Of a DNA stretch of 64,000 nt, positions 13,943 to 22,747 are shown piece after piece. The notes beneath the pieces are model-generated. The model searched no databases, had not been told where the DNA came from, and worked only from the letters and a program-made list of their open reading frames with translations. The position numbers were made by a program, and so were the translations under genes. The number at the start of each line of letters is the position of its first letter. Position 1 is the first letter of the stretch. Origin of the DNA: Thalassotalea fonticola (GTDB lineage Bacteria; Pseudomonadota; Gammaproteobacteria; Enterobacterales; Alteromonadaceae); contig NZ_CP136600.1 of NCBI RefSeq assembly GCF_032911225.1, positions 4,278,001 through 4,342,000 of the forward strand, in the 5' to 3' direction.

Positions 13943-15148
13943 TCAAAGTATTTTTTGTTTATTTTCAAGTAGTAAATTTCTGTATGCTGATGGACTATAA
14001 CCAACTACTTTTTTAAACGCTGTATTGAATGTTGATTTAGAATTGAAACCAACGTCATAGGCAATACTTGTGATTAATTTGTCTCTATCTTGTAAAGCCT
14101 GCTTCGCTTCTTCGACTCGAAAGCCATTCACAAATTGGAAAAATTTGGTTTGTAAAAATTGAGAGAGTGTTTCTGAAATGTGGTTTTCAGTTTCAGATAT
14201 GGACTCAGATAGCTTGTTTAGCGATAAGTTATCTTGCAAGAACAACTTATCTTCTTTCATTGCATGCTCTAGCTTTGATGCAATTAATTGCATTTTTTCA
14301 TCGCTAAGTAAAACTGCTCTAGTCTGATTAGTACGAGGCAAGCCTTTATCAGATTCCTTAAGCACTTTTTGGCTTAATGCCTTCTGTATAAAAATAGCCA
14401 GTGCAAAAACCTCTAAAACTGGAAGTAATTTCCCTGAACCAAACCAAAACCAACCCAGTGCACCTAAAAAGAACTCGACGGCATACATCAACCAAACAGC
14501 TCCCCAGATTACCAGTACAGTTCTAAACCAGCCTAATGAACGTTGCTCTATTTCAGAAAAGCGCTCCATGAGTTGTTGACGGTGGGAGATATGGAGTTTT
14601 AAGGCCATTATTAAGAATAAAACGGTGAATGAAATAAAGACACAAGTTGCGAAAAAACAAGTAAACACTGCTATTTGCCAAAGTTCTGGATCTCTAGTCG
14701 AAGGATCTGCTAAAGCCAGCTTTTCTGCGGGACTGATCATAAATATAAAAGGAAGCATTGCCAGTAAAACAAGAATAGGCCCAGAAAACGCTAATGCCCA
14801 TAACCGTTTATCAATTGCTTTGTCTGGTGACATAGTTGCATGAGCATAAAAGTAGAGGGCTGGACCAAGCAAAACTCTAAACGGAAATTGTGCGCCCGCT
14901 AAGGCTGGCGCATAAACATATGCACCTGAATATATAAACAGCTCACCCGCCAAATGTATCAGCAACAACAACAACAGCCCTTTAAGGAAAACGTTTTGTC
15001 GTTCGTTCGGCCTATTGAACACCTCTATTAAAGCAAATATTGTCATTCCCATCATGCAGGAATATATAACCGTGGGAAAAAGGTTGACCATTAAACTACC
15101 AAAGATAAAGATTTTTAAGACTCCTTGGATTATAAAACTAAAATTCAC
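13943..15148 (-). CDS. Membrane-anchored AraC-family transcriptional regulator
   Basis: A 401-residue protein. About 250 N-terminal residues form roughly seven hydrophobic segments, and the C-terminal 110 residues are an AraC-type double helix-turn-helix ending IAYDVGFNSKSTFNTAFKKVVGYSPSAYR. Regulators of this build probably sense a membrane or envelope signal; the ligand is unknown. I used the GTG at 15148, which follows GGATTCAG. An ATG at 15091 (MVNLFP) would still keep most membrane segments. The two genes upstream on the same strand encode small membrane proteins, so the cluster may be self-regulated. A remnant of a related regulator lies at 16732-16839. Confidence 0.82.
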   Translation of the reverse strand: MNFSFIIQGVLKIFIFGSLMVNLFPTVIYSCMMGMTIFALIEVFNRPNERQNVFLKGLLLLLLIHLAGELFIYSGAYVYAPALAGAQFPFRVLLGPALYFYAHATMSPDKAIDKRLWALAFSGPILVLLAMLPFIFMISPAEKLALADPSTRDPELWQIAVFTCFFATCVFISFTVLFLIMALKLHISHRQQLMERFSEIEQRSLGWFRTVLVIWGAVWLMYAVEFFLGALGWFWFGSGKLLPVLEVFALAIFIQKALSQKVLKESDKGLPRTNQTRAVLLSDEKMQLIASKLEHAMKEDKLFLQDNLSLNKLSESISETENHISETLSQFLQTKFFQFVNGFRVEEAKQALQDRDKLITSIAYDVGFNSKSTFNTAFKKVVGYSPSAYRNLLLENKQKIL

Positions 15149-15301
15149 CTGAATCCATATATCGTAAAATAAACCGATTTATACGCAACAGAAAAGTTCA
15201 CCCCCATTTACCACTCAGTAAAGGTCAGTAAATGGCTAGTAATGCTTAGCTACGCTTGTGAGCGCAGTAAGCAAAATTTAGCTTTATTAGTTGTCGTTGA
15301 T

Positions 15302-16018
15302 TTATTTATTAGGCGTATTGTCACTGTCATTTGGAAAGTTTATGCCCATAGTTAACAGCCAAATACCCACTCCCAGTTCAAAAAGAGCACCAGGAAAAAG
15401 CACGAACATTGCCTCGCGAGGTAAGTCAGGTATAAGCAGTTTAGCTAGAGGGTACAGAATCAAGCTCGAGTAAGTAATAATTCCCCATACTGACCAAGCT
15501 TTTGGTATATAACGAGTTTTAAAAAACAAATAAAATGTAATTACACCCGCAACTCCCATAGAAATCCAGCTATATTCATACGCAGGCACTCTAAAGCTTG
15601 AAGCTACAACAACTATTGTGTGTAATTGCTCCAAATCAAACATTTCTAAGAGGTATGCTTTACTCGATAATGCCAGTATTGCCATACTGATAACAACAGC
15701 AATTCCGCCAATAATTATCTCGACTAATCTAAGGCATAAGGCTGTTTGTGCTAGTTGCTTATTTACTGATTTTAGAACAACATAAAATGACACTGAAGCC
15801 ATAATAACACCAAGAAACATTATTATTTCTGCCGCGATTCCTAGTCGAAAATGCATTTCGTTTTCAAATAAGCTGTTTGCTTGCATAGCGCCTATATCAG
15901 ACAACTTAGTATTCAATAAAAAGTTATTAACCAAGCCTGCGACAGTAAAAGCAATATAAGAAAAACCTGCTATTCTGGCGTATAAATTTTGAATGTTTCG
16001 TTCAGATTCTGTACTCAT
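15302..16018 (-). CDS. DUF4386 family integral membrane protein
   Basis: A 238-residue protein with about six hydrophobic helices. The N-terminal NLYARIAGFSYIAFTVAG, the middle LRLVEIIIGG and the C-terminal PGALFELGVGIWLL are typical of DUF4386 proteins, whose function is unknown. It sits between the AraC membrane regulator and a second small membrane protein, all on the minus strand with gaps of about 150 bases, so each may have its own promoter. Its role is unknown. Confidence 0.75.
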   Translation of the reverse strand: MSTESERNIQNLYARIAGFSYIAFTVAGLVNNFLLNTKLSDIGAMQANSLFENEMHFRLGIAAEIIMFLGVIMASVSFYVVLKSVNKQLAQTALCLRLVEIIIGGIAVVISMAILALSSKAYLLEMFDLEQLHTIVVVASSFRVPAYEYSWISMGVAGVITFYLFFKTRYIPKAWSVWGIITYSSLILYPLAKLLIPDLPREAMFVLFPGALFELGVGIWLLTMGINFPNDSDNTPNK

Positions 16019-16187
16019 TTTACATCTCTATTAGTTTTTAAATTAAGTGTTAAAGTTAAATTTTCTATTTATCTTCACCTTCTGCTGGTTGTCATTCATA
16101 TTTAGCACCTAGGGCTAGGTAAGAATTGAAGTTCAACACTGTCGCTTATGCAGTAAACGATTTGGTACTTCTCGTTATGATTTCAAA

Positions 16188-16601
16188 CTACGACGCAGTT
16201 TCTTGTTTCCAAGTTACAGCTAAATAAATAATGAATAAGCCGGTACAAATCTCAAAAAAACTAAAGAGCATATAGTGAAGTGTCGCGCCCCCCATAGCTA
16301 CTGTAAAAGCTTGGACTGAAGTGGTGATGATGCCCGCAACAATATTAAAATATTTGTTTAGCGTGAAAGTTAAGAACTTAGATAAAACAATCATGATCAT
16401 AGGGACCTGCATTATCACGGCAAAGACTAATAAAAATTCTTCAGTGATCTTCATACCACCTACATCACCAGATAAAAAAGCCTCTAAATAACTTGCAAGA
16501 TGTAAAGTCATCACATCGCAAAAGATATAATTCACCGTTAGGAAAATCCAAAGATAAGGTAATAGGTTTTTACGATTGCCATCCCATTCAAAAATTTTCA
16601 T
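16188..16601 (-). CDS. DUF6326-like four-helix membrane protein
   Basis: A 137-residue protein with about four membrane helices and a short cytoplasmic N-terminus (MKIFEWDGNRKNLLPYLW). It resembles the DUF6326 family of unknown function, from memory. I placed the start at the ATG at 16601 because AGAGGA lies 5 bases upstream. The open frame extends 16 codons further but without such a site. It is the first of three same-strand genes (this, DUF4386, AraC regulator). Confidence 0.65.
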   Translation of the reverse strand: MKIFEWDGNRKNLLPYLWIFLTVNYIFCDVMTLHLASYLEAFLSGDVGGMKITEEFLLVFAVIMQVPMIMIVLSKFLTFTLNKYFNIVAGIITTSVQAFTVAMGGATLHYMLFSFFEICTGLFIIYLAVTWKQETAS

Positions 16602-16731
16602 ATCATTCCTCTTTTTAAGTAATAGGTTTTGATATGAAAAGTGCCTCAATTTAGCCGTGTTGTCGTTTAAATGGGCCTATTCGAACGTATTTTTCAATTA
16701 TTTTTCAAAAATTTGCACCTTTTGCTGCTTG

Positions 16732-16839
16732 CTAAAGGTTTAGGGGGTAAGTCTGTTGATTTTTTAAACGACTTATTAAATGCCGATTCGTTTCTTCAAT
16801 ACGAAAGCCATTTATAAAATAGAAAAAATCAGATGCTGT
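16732..16839 (-). pseudogene. Remnant of an AraC-family regulator
   Basis: On the minus strand this stretch reads TASDFFYFINGFRIEETNRH and runs on to a TAG. DFFYFINGFRIEE closely parallels KFFQFVNGFRVEE, the first helix-turn-helix of the neighbouring AraC regulator. A stop codon directly precedes it and the second helix-turn-helix is missing. It is best read as a decayed duplicate or the scar of a lost regulator gene. Confidence 0.7.
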
Positions 16840-16931
16840 TTATTTTTCACATTGGCAGTCAAATTATTGGTAAGTATTAACAACTGCTTTGTCGCATCAG
16901 CTGACAAAATACATCCATTCCATTATAAAAT

Positions 16932-18053
16932 TTAGGGCAATGGAAAATAATTAATAAAACATTTATATAATTGCGTACCGCATAATACTGACGCAGAAGG
17001 GAAGTGTAGTATGGTGATTAAATCTTCAGGCGCGTAAATATAACTCACTGCATTGTCATTATCTAAATCATCTACGTTTAGCATTTTTGCGAGTACATCA
17101 CCTTTTTTTACATGCTGTCCAGGTTTTACATTATATTCAACAATGCCACCTTCTTGGGTGTACAAAATTTTATAGTCTTTGAGCATTACTGCGTACCGAT
17201 CTATATTTTCTGGCTGTATGTCAGTGTCAATTAGGCAGTTCTTGTAATTAAGATAGGCCAAAATACCTTTTGCATCATACTGGCCCGAGTCAAAATTAAT
17301 GACTTCTTGGCTGCCCATTTCCAGGGTAAATGCTTCAACCGGAATAGGCCATTGGTGTTGTGGGAATTTTTCAGAAAGCTTGTCCGCTAGTGTCCACCAA
17401 TGACAAAACATGGCTTCGTCCAGAGCGCCGTTAAATTGATTTGGTATGAATATAACATGGGGGATATTAAAATATTTCGCCGAGTCTTTGGCATATTCCG
17501 GCACATAAATATGCCTGGTTGCTACAGGACCATTATGTAAATCGATGACTATATCGGCATCAAATGCTTGCGCTTGCAGCTGAAGATTTAAGCGCGGTGC
17601 TAAACCAATACCCCATTCTTTATTGAGCTCAGCTTCTATGGCTTGTTTTACCCATAGACGAAAATCGCGTTTTATATCATCAAATGATACATCTTCAGTC
17701 ACAGTATCAATAAAGTCATTGACTAATTCTTCTTTAAAGTAATATCCGCGATTCCAATTTTGACCATTGATGGGATCAAAGCGTCCTAAGGTATATTCAC
17801 CTGATTTGATATTTGTGCCTACGGGGTTACAGTTTGGTACTAAAACCACTTCTCCGCGAATAGGGGTACTTTTTAGATATTCAATAAGGTGATATATAAC
17901 CACGTTACCTTGTACCTCTGCCCCATGAATAGAGCTTTGAATATACACTTTAGGGCCAGGCTCTTGTCCTTTAAAACGATAAATGGGCACATTCATTTTG
18001 CGCCCCGATGCGTTCGAGGCGACAGTTAAATGTTCTTTGAAAAATTTATTCAT
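16932..18053 (-). CDS. Succinylglutamate desuccinylase/aspartoacylase family zinc hydrolase
   Basis: A 373-residue M14-like amidohydrolase. Zinc ligands H43 and E46 are visible in SSIHGAEVQGN, and a third histidine in VIDLHNGP near residue 174. The C-terminal domain (about 290-345) has the small beta-barrel, biotinyl-like sequence common in this family (EGGIVEYNVKPGQHVKKGDVLAKM). These enzymes cleave N-acyl amino acids or related amides. The sequence does not separate AstE, AspA or a peptide deacylase role, and no arginine catabolism genes are nearby. It is transcribed alone. Confidence 0.8.
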   Translation of the reverse strand: MNKFFKEHLTVASNASGRKMNVPIYRFKGQEPGPKVYIQSSIHGAEVQGNVVIYHLIEYLKSTPIRGEVVLVPNCNPVGTNIKSGEYTLGRFDPINGQNWNRGYYFKEELVNDFIDTVTEDVSFDDIKRDFRLWVKQAIEAELNKEWGIGLAPRLNLQLQAQAFDADIVIDLHNGPVATRHIYVPEYAKDSAKYFNIPHVIFIPNQFNGALDEAMFCHWWTLADKLSEKFPQHQWPIPVEAFTLEMGSQEVINFDSGQYDAKGILAYLNYKNCLIDTDIQPENIDRYAVMLKDYKILYTQEGGIVEYNVKPGQHVKKGDVLAKMLNVDDLDNDNAVSYIYAPEDLITILHFPSASVLCGTQLYKCFINYFPLP

Positions 18054-18153
18054 GGCTTAGCCTAATTCGATCTACATATTTGTATACTTGCTCTTAGTTT
18101 AAAGTTTATTATTAATTATTAAAATATCTTAATTTGTTAAAAGAGTAATAAAT

Positions 18154-18477
18154 TTGAATCGAAATAGTAAAGACGTATCACCTGAAACAGTAAACTCTGC
18201 AGCTGCAATTGCTAAAAGCACCCAAAAGCCAGGGCAAACTAAAGAGCAAACGAAGCTAATTGCGCAAGGTATTCAAAAGGGTATTGAGCAATATAAAAAA
18301 CAGCAAAAAGCGAAAGCTAGAGATGCTGATAAAGCGAAAAAAAAGCAACACAAAGCGAAGTTGCTCAAAAGTGCATCTATTGAAGCCGCAGTTGAAGACG
18401 TTAAGCCTGCAACGTTACCTTGGCTGTTGTTAGGAATTTCTTGGCTGTGCTTTGCTGCCTACATCCTTTTTGTTTAA
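18154..18477 (+). CDS. DUF2956 family protein
   Basis: A 107-residue protein. The first 80 residues are very rich in Lys, Gln and Ala (SPETVNSAAAIAKSTQKPGQTKEQTKLIAQGI...), and a single C-terminal membrane helix follows (LPWLLLGISWLCFAAYILFV). This layout matches DUF2956, a gammaproteobacterial family of unknown function. The start is TTG with AAGAG 7 bases upstream. It is followed after about 80 bases by the DUF1145 gene on the same strand. Confidence 0.8.
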   Translation: MNRNSKDVSPETVNSAAAIAKSTQKPGQTKEQTKLIAQGIQKGIEQYKKQQKAKARDADKAKKKQHKAKLLKSASIEAAVEDVKPATLPWLLLGISWLCFAAYILFV

Positions 18478-18555
18478 TTGGTGTGGTTGCTAGTAATTGC
18501 CTTTTTGACATAAAATCAGTCTATTCGCATTATTCGAAATGTATTAGGAGTCTAT

Positions 18556-18807
18556 ATGAAATTAATGGTTGTGGCGTTGTGGTTAGCCTGTTTTTACAAT
18601 TTGGTTGCACCATTTGAGCAAGGGCTAGAGCAAGTTTTTCATTGGGTACTGATAGTGTTACCTATTGCTCATTTACTTGAATGTATTATTTTCAAGAAAA
18701 GGGTAGAAGAAGCCGAAGGTGATAATATGAAACATTACTTACAAATTTTAGTGTTTGGTGGTGTTCATCTATTACACCTTAAAAAGAAAACTAAAATAAA
18801 AGCCTAA
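18556..18807 (+). CDS. DUF1145 family membrane protein (YhhL-like)
   Basis: An 83-residue protein with two hydrophobic segments (LMVVALWLACFYNLV and VFHWVLIVLPIAHLLECIIF) and a basic tail. It matches the DUF1145 family, which includes E. coli YhhL; function unknown. TTAGGAG 7 bases before the ATG is a good ribosome binding site. In enterobacteria the family sits next to rsmD, but here it follows DUF2956. Confidence 0.78.
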   Translation: MKLMVVALWLACFYNLVAPFEQGLEQVFHWVLIVLPIAHLLECIIFKKRVEEAEGDNMKHYLQILVFGGVHLLHLKKKTKIKA

Positions 18808-18850
18808 CCTCACTAAGTAAACTTAAATATCAAATCAATTACAGACAAAA

Positions 18851-19657
18851 CTACCAATTTTGCCTGTTTTCAAAGTTTGTAGCCTGTTCTGGTTTAAGTT
18901 GTTTATTTACAGCACGGCGCTGGTTTTTTCCTAATATTACCTTAATTTGATACCAGCTTTCTTTGGCAAGTATATGCCAAGATTTTTTGTTCCAGGTATT
19001 GTTGTAAAGCTTTTTAACTGCGGCAACAGAGTCCGGTGAGCGCTCTGCAAAAGGTTTAATAAACTGCTGTGCTGCTTGATAAGGATCGTCTGCAATTTGG
19101 CTGATCAGTCCATAACCAAGAGCTTGTTCAGCAGGAATTATTTTCCCAGTCATGGCAAGTTGTTTGGCTACATCAATGTTTACTAGTTCCCTTAATGCCA
19201 AGTTAGCGCCCATATCGGGAATAAGCCCCCATTTAGCTTCCATGATAGACAAAGTGGCATCAGGAGTGGTTATTCTAAAGTCAGCGCCAAGGGCAATTTG
19301 TAAACCGCCGCCCCAACACCTGCCTTGGATTATAGCAATTACCGGTACTGGAATTTTACGCCAATTGGTACTTACCCGTTGCGCTAAGTTCGAACTTCCA
19401 GGGATAAATTTAAACAGCAACTTTAATATATTAGATTTTTCATTTAGTACTGATTTAACATCTAACCCGCTGCAAAAATCTTCGCCATTTCCACATAAAA
19501 ACACTGCTCTTATTGCTTTGTTCTGACATAATTTTTTACTAACTTTATCTAATGCCTGAAACATCGCCATATCTATGGCGTTATGTTTATCTGCTCTGTT
19601 TAAACGCACTATTGCGATATTGTTTTCGATTTCTAAAGTAATTCGCTGTTGGCTCAT
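18851..19657 (-). CDS. Enoyl-CoA hydratase/isomerase (crotonase) family protein
   Basis: A 268-residue crotonase-fold protein likely to act on an acyl-CoA. The oxyanion-hole segments are NGEDFCSGLDVKS and QGRCWGGGLQIALGADFRI, and an acidic residue occupies the usual catalytic position in SIMEAKWGLIPD. Family members range from hydratases to isomerases and hydrolases, and the sequence does not settle the substrate. It is 12 bases downstream of the MAPEG gene on the same strand, suggesting a two-gene operon, perhaps in lipid or xenobiotic metabolism (inference). Confidence 0.82.
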   Translation of the reverse strand: MSQQRITLEIENNIAIVRLNRADKHNAIDMAMFQALDKVSKKLCQNKAIRAVFLCGNGEDFCSGLDVKSVLNEKSNILKLLFKFIPGSSNLAQRVSTNWRKIPVPVIAIIQGRCWGGGLQIALGADFRITTPDATLSIMEAKWGLIPDMGANLALRELVNIDVAKQLAMTGKIIPAEQALGYGLISQIADDPYQAAQQFIKPFAERSPDSVAAVKKLYNNTWNKKSWHILAKESWYQIKVILGKNQRRAVNKQLKPEQATNFENRQNW

Positions 19658-19669
19658 CTGTTTATTCCG

Positions 19670-20092
19670 TTAAATTAGACTAATGAAAATATTTACTAAT
19701 AAAGCCCATAAGCACATAGAGCTCAACATATAGACTTTAAATCTTTGCATCACTCTATTATTAGTACATTGAATAAAGCTATGTATTATTCTAAAGGCTA
19801 CAAATCCCCAGGCTAAAAACGTTAAACTTGCTGAATCTAGTTCAGTGATTAACGCTAAAATAATAAGCCCATAAAAAATTACCGGTAGTTCAAATAAATT
19901 TTTTAAATTATTCGCCGGTCTATTTACTTCTTCAGGTAAAAGCTCAGGTATCTTTTCCGGTGAGCTTAACTTTTGCGCATTAATTTTATGCTTGATTACA
20001 TAACGTAAGCGCAAAATATACATGTTTATCCAAACGATAGCGGTAAGTATCATAAGGGTTAGCATTGGCAGAATAAGGGGAGATGCTGTCAT
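19670..20092 (-). CDS. MAPEG family membrane protein
   Basis: A 140-residue protein with four hydrophobic helices and the MAPEG core motif NNLKNLFELPVIFY near residues 63-76. MAPEG proteins include microsomal glutathione transferases and eicosanoid enzymes. The bacterial members mostly have no proven substrate. It is co-directional with, and just upstream of, the crotonase gene. Confidence 0.82.
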   Translation of the reverse strand: MTASPLILPMLTLMILTAIVWINMYILRLRYVIKHKINAQKLSSPEKIPELLPEEVNRPANNLKNLFELPVIFYGLIILALITELDSASLTFLAWGFVAFRIIHSFIQCTNNRVMQRFKVYMLSSMCLWALLVNIFISLI

Positions 20093-20180
20093 TCGAATTT
20101 AACTCTTTGTTAACATGAATATAGCCTAAACTATTTTTGTTGTTGATACATAGCATATTTTGTTTAGTAAATTTTTTAAG

Positions 20181-20195
20181 TGTGATAATATCACA
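20181..20195 (+). promoter_or_regulatory. Zur-like operator upstream of the zinc-uptake cluster
   Basis: TGTGATAATATCACA is a perfect palindrome 60 bases before the first gene of the cluster. It differs at only two symmetric positions from the core of the gammaproteobacterial Zur box as I recall it (GTTATAATATAAC). Repression by Zur in zinc-replete cells is inferred. Confidence 0.6.
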
Positions 20196-20254
20196 AAATA
20201 AATGATGTTTTTAATTCAAATCCGAACCTCTGTTCGGTAATAAATCTGGCTAAT

Positions 20255-20554
20255 ATGATTTTTAAACGCTTACAGCAAACTAATAAAATGCTATCTGCAA
20301 TTGTTATTGTGGCTATTTTGTTGTTTGCGCCATTAGCCAAAAGTACTCATTTAGCCGAGCATGACTTTTCTATTGATGATGTTCACTGTCACATATGTTT
20401 AGCAAAGGTTATGGATGACGATGACTATATCAACAGCGATGGTATACGCATTGAGAATCACTATTTTTCTCAAGTTTATTTTCAAAGCTATTCACTGTTA
20501 TTAAAAGTTAAATCAAGACTTTACTCGCCACGTGCACCTCCTAAGTTTCTTTAA
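20255..20554 (+). CDS. Small His/Cys periplasmic protein of a zinc-uptake system (zinc chaperone type)
   Basis: A 99-residue protein with an N-terminal hydrophobic signal or anchor segment (residues 12-28) followed by STHLAEHDFSIDDVHCHICLAK, a cluster of His, Asp and Cys suited to metal binding. The C-terminus ends in the RAPPKFL motif seen in small proteins annotated as zinc chaperones of ABC zinc-uptake systems in Shewanella and relatives. It is the first gene of the cluster, below the Zur-like palindrome. A small imperfect hairpin (20565-20588) separates it from the next gene. Confidence 0.68.
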   Translation: MIFKRLQQTNKMLSAIVIVAILLFAPLAKSTHLAEHDFSIDDVHCHICLAKVMDDDDYINSDGIRIENHYFSQVYFQSYSLLLKVKSRLYSPRAPPKFL

Positions 20555-20616
20555 ATAATTGGCCATTACTCATTATGGTATGAGTGATTTAAACAATATT
20601 TTTTGGAATAAATTTA

Positions 20617-21834
20617 ATGAAATTAAGTAAAATAACTACTGCGGTAGTTTTAGGTTTAGCTGTTGTTCAAGTGCATGCTGCAACTGATGATATCAATGTA
20701 AGTGCTATTATTAATGTGGGTTATACCGAGCGTGAAGACTTTCAAGGCATAGCTGGTTATGGTGTAGATGACCATGCTGCAGGATTAAAAAACGGTTTTT
20801 GGACCGATCATACTGAAATAGCCATTAGTGCTCCTATTGATGATATGTTTTTCGGTAAACTAACTATGGTGTTAGATGAACATGAGGGCGAGACTGAAGT
20901 TGAACTTGAAGAAGCATTTATTCAAACCACCGCTATGCCTTATGACCTGTCTTTTCGCGCTGGTCGATTTTTGTCAAATGTTGGATATTTAAATGGTAAG
21001 CATGCTCATACCGATAGCTTTGCAGACAGGCCATTAGTTTACCGGGCTTTTATGAATGGCCATTATTATGATGACGGTGCACGTTTATCTTGGTTAGCCC
21101 CAACTGACGCGTATATTGAGTTAGGTACAGAGGTTTTTAAAGGCGCAACAATGCCTGCTTATTCTGATGGCGATGGTATTGGATCGCATTCATTATTTGT
21201 AAAAACCGGTGGTGACTTTGATGAATCACACAGTTGGCAATTAGGTGCATCTTATATTGGCTTTAAAAACGATGAAGAATTTTGCAGTAGTCATGACCAT
21301 AGTGAAGATGAACATGAACCGCATGCATTAGAAGACGAGCATGGTGAAGTATTTGGCGCTTGTGATTTTAGTGGCGACAAAGACTACTATATTGTCGACG
21401 CTACATGGAAATGGGCACCTAATGGTAACTATAAATATCAGAATTTTACCTTGTCAGCCGAATACTTTTTTGTTGAAGAAAAAGGTGAATTGCATCATGA
21501 AGATGATCATGAAGAACACGTTAATGTATTTGAAGATGAGCACCACCACGATGAACTTGACGCCGAGCATAGCGGCTATTATGTGAGCGGTGTTTACCAG
21601 TTTACCCCTAATTGGGCTGCAGGGTTACGTTACTCTGAAATTGACTTTGAAGAACCTTATTCTGACGGTTTTAAGCCTGCAGTTTCAACAGCAATGTTGG
21701 AATACCGTCACTCTCATTTTTCAACTGTCAGACTACAATACAGCCAAGAAAAATCTGTTGAAGACTTCACGGATGATCAAATAACGTTACAATTTAACAT
21801 GGCATTAGGAGCTCATGGTGCACATCAATTTTAA
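20617..21834 (+). CDS. His/Asp/Glu-rich outer-membrane beta-barrel (porin-like), zinc-associated
   Basis: A 405-residue protein with a clear signal peptide (cleaved near VHAATDD) and alternating beta-strand sequence, ending in aromatic-rich strands, as in outer-membrane barrels. No TonB box or plug domain is evident. Two predicted loops are packed with His, Asp and Glu: about 228-246 (SSHDHSEDEHEPHALEDEHG) and about 290-325 (HHEDDHEEH and EDEHHHDELDAEH). They could capture zinc at the surface. The gene lies between the zinc chaperone and znuA-like genes and overlaps the latter by 20 bases, so coupled expression is likely. Confidence 0.75.
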   Translation: MKLSKITTAVVLGLAVVQVHAATDDINVSAIINVGYTEREDFQGIAGYGVDDHAAGLKNGFWTDHTEIAISAPIDDMFFGKLTMVLDEHEGETEVELEEAFIQTTAMPYDLSFRAGRFLSNVGYLNGKHAHTDSFADRPLVYRAFMNGHYYDDGARLSWLAPTDAYIELGTEVFKGATMPAYSDGDGIGSHSLFVKTGGDFDESHSWQLGASYIGFKNDEEFCSSHDHSEDEHEPHALEDEHGEVFGACDFSGDKDYYIVDATWKWAPNGNYKYQNFTLSAEYFFVEEKGELHHEDDHEEHVNVFEDEHHHDELDAEHSGYYVSGVYQFTPNWAAGLRYSEIDFEEPYSDGFKPAVSTAMLEYRHSHFSTVRLQYSQEKSVEDFTDDQITLQFNMALGAHGAHQF

Positions 21835-22738
21835 ACAAAAAATTGCTCTAGCTTGCGCAGTGTTGCTGATAACTACGTTACCTGCACAGGCGCAATTAAA
21901 CATATTTGCTTGTGAACCTGAATATGCTGCCCTTGCCAAAGAAATAGCAGGTGAAGAAGCAAATATCTTCAGTGCAACTACAGCTAAACAGGATCCTCAC
22001 TTTGTACAGGCCAGACCAAGTCTAATATCTAAAATGCGCCGTGCTGATGTGGTTATTTGTGCTGGCGCCGATTTAGAAATTGGTTGGTTGCCCATGCTAC
22101 AAATGAAATCAAATAATCGCGACGTACAATCTACTGACAAAGGTCTATTTTTAGCCTCTGATCATGTTGAAAATCTCGATGTTTTGGTTAACGTTGACCG
22201 CTCAATGGGTGATGTACATGAATTAGGTAACCCGCATGTACATTTAGATCCATTTAGAATTTCTAGTTTGGCAGAGTCTTTTACGACTAAACTTGTACAA
22301 TTAGATGCTAAAAATGCTGCACTTTACCAACAAAATTTAGTAAGTTTTAGCGAGCGTTGGCAAGTTGCGACGTCTAAATGGCAGCAACAAGCAAAGCCGT
22401 TGCAAGGAGTGAAAGTGATTGCTTACCATTCCTCTTTCAAGTACTTATTTGAGTTTTTAGGTATGCAACAAGTTGGTGATCTAGAGCCTAAACCGGGTTT
22501 ACCACCAACAAGTTCACATTTACTCAGTGTGCTAGATATTGCGAAGCAGCAACAGATAAAGCTAGTGGTTTATACTACCTATCAAGATGAAAAAGCAGCA
22601 AACTGGTTACAAGATAAAACTGACATCGTCAGTTTGCAGCTGCCTTATACGGTAGGTGGCAATGATCAGTCTCGCGACCTATTTACTTTGATGGACCAAC
22701 ATATCTCTATGTTGTTACTGGCATCACAACAAAAATAA
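21815..22738 (+). CDS. Zinc/manganese ABC transporter substrate-binding protein (ZnuA-like)
   Basis: A 307-residue cluster A-I (ZnuA/TroA) binding protein with a signal peptide (to about ALA/AQAQ, residue 27). Likely metal ligands are the His in QDPHFVQARPS, the HVHLDP motif, and the His in IAYHSSFKYLF. The charged His-rich loop of E. coli ZnuA is absent. It overlaps the end of the outer-membrane gene. AGGAG lies 3 bases before the ATG, or 6 bases before an in-frame GTG at 21818. The permease gene follows after 9 bases. Confidence 0.85.
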   Translation: MVHINFKQKIALACAVLLITTLPAQAQLNIFACEPEYAALAKEIAGEEANIFSATTAKQDPHFVQARPSLISKMRRADVVICAGADLEIGWLPMLQMKSNNRDVQSTDKGLFLASDHVENLDVLVNVDRSMGDVHELGNPHVHLDPFRISSLAESFTTKLVQLDAKNAALYQQNLVSFSERWQVATSKWQQQAKPLQGVKVIAYHSSFKYLFEFLGMQQVGDLEPKPGLPPTSSHLLSVLDIAKQQQIKLVVYTTYQDEKAANWLQDKTDIVSLQLPYTVGGNDQSRDLFTLMDQHISMLLLASQQK

Positions 22739-22747
22739 AAAGGCTAA

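Noticed and set aside
13780..14004. Minus-strand frame overlapping the end of the AraC regulator
   Set aside because: It runs through the repeat at 13790-13856 in a different frame from the regulator and has no family resemblance.
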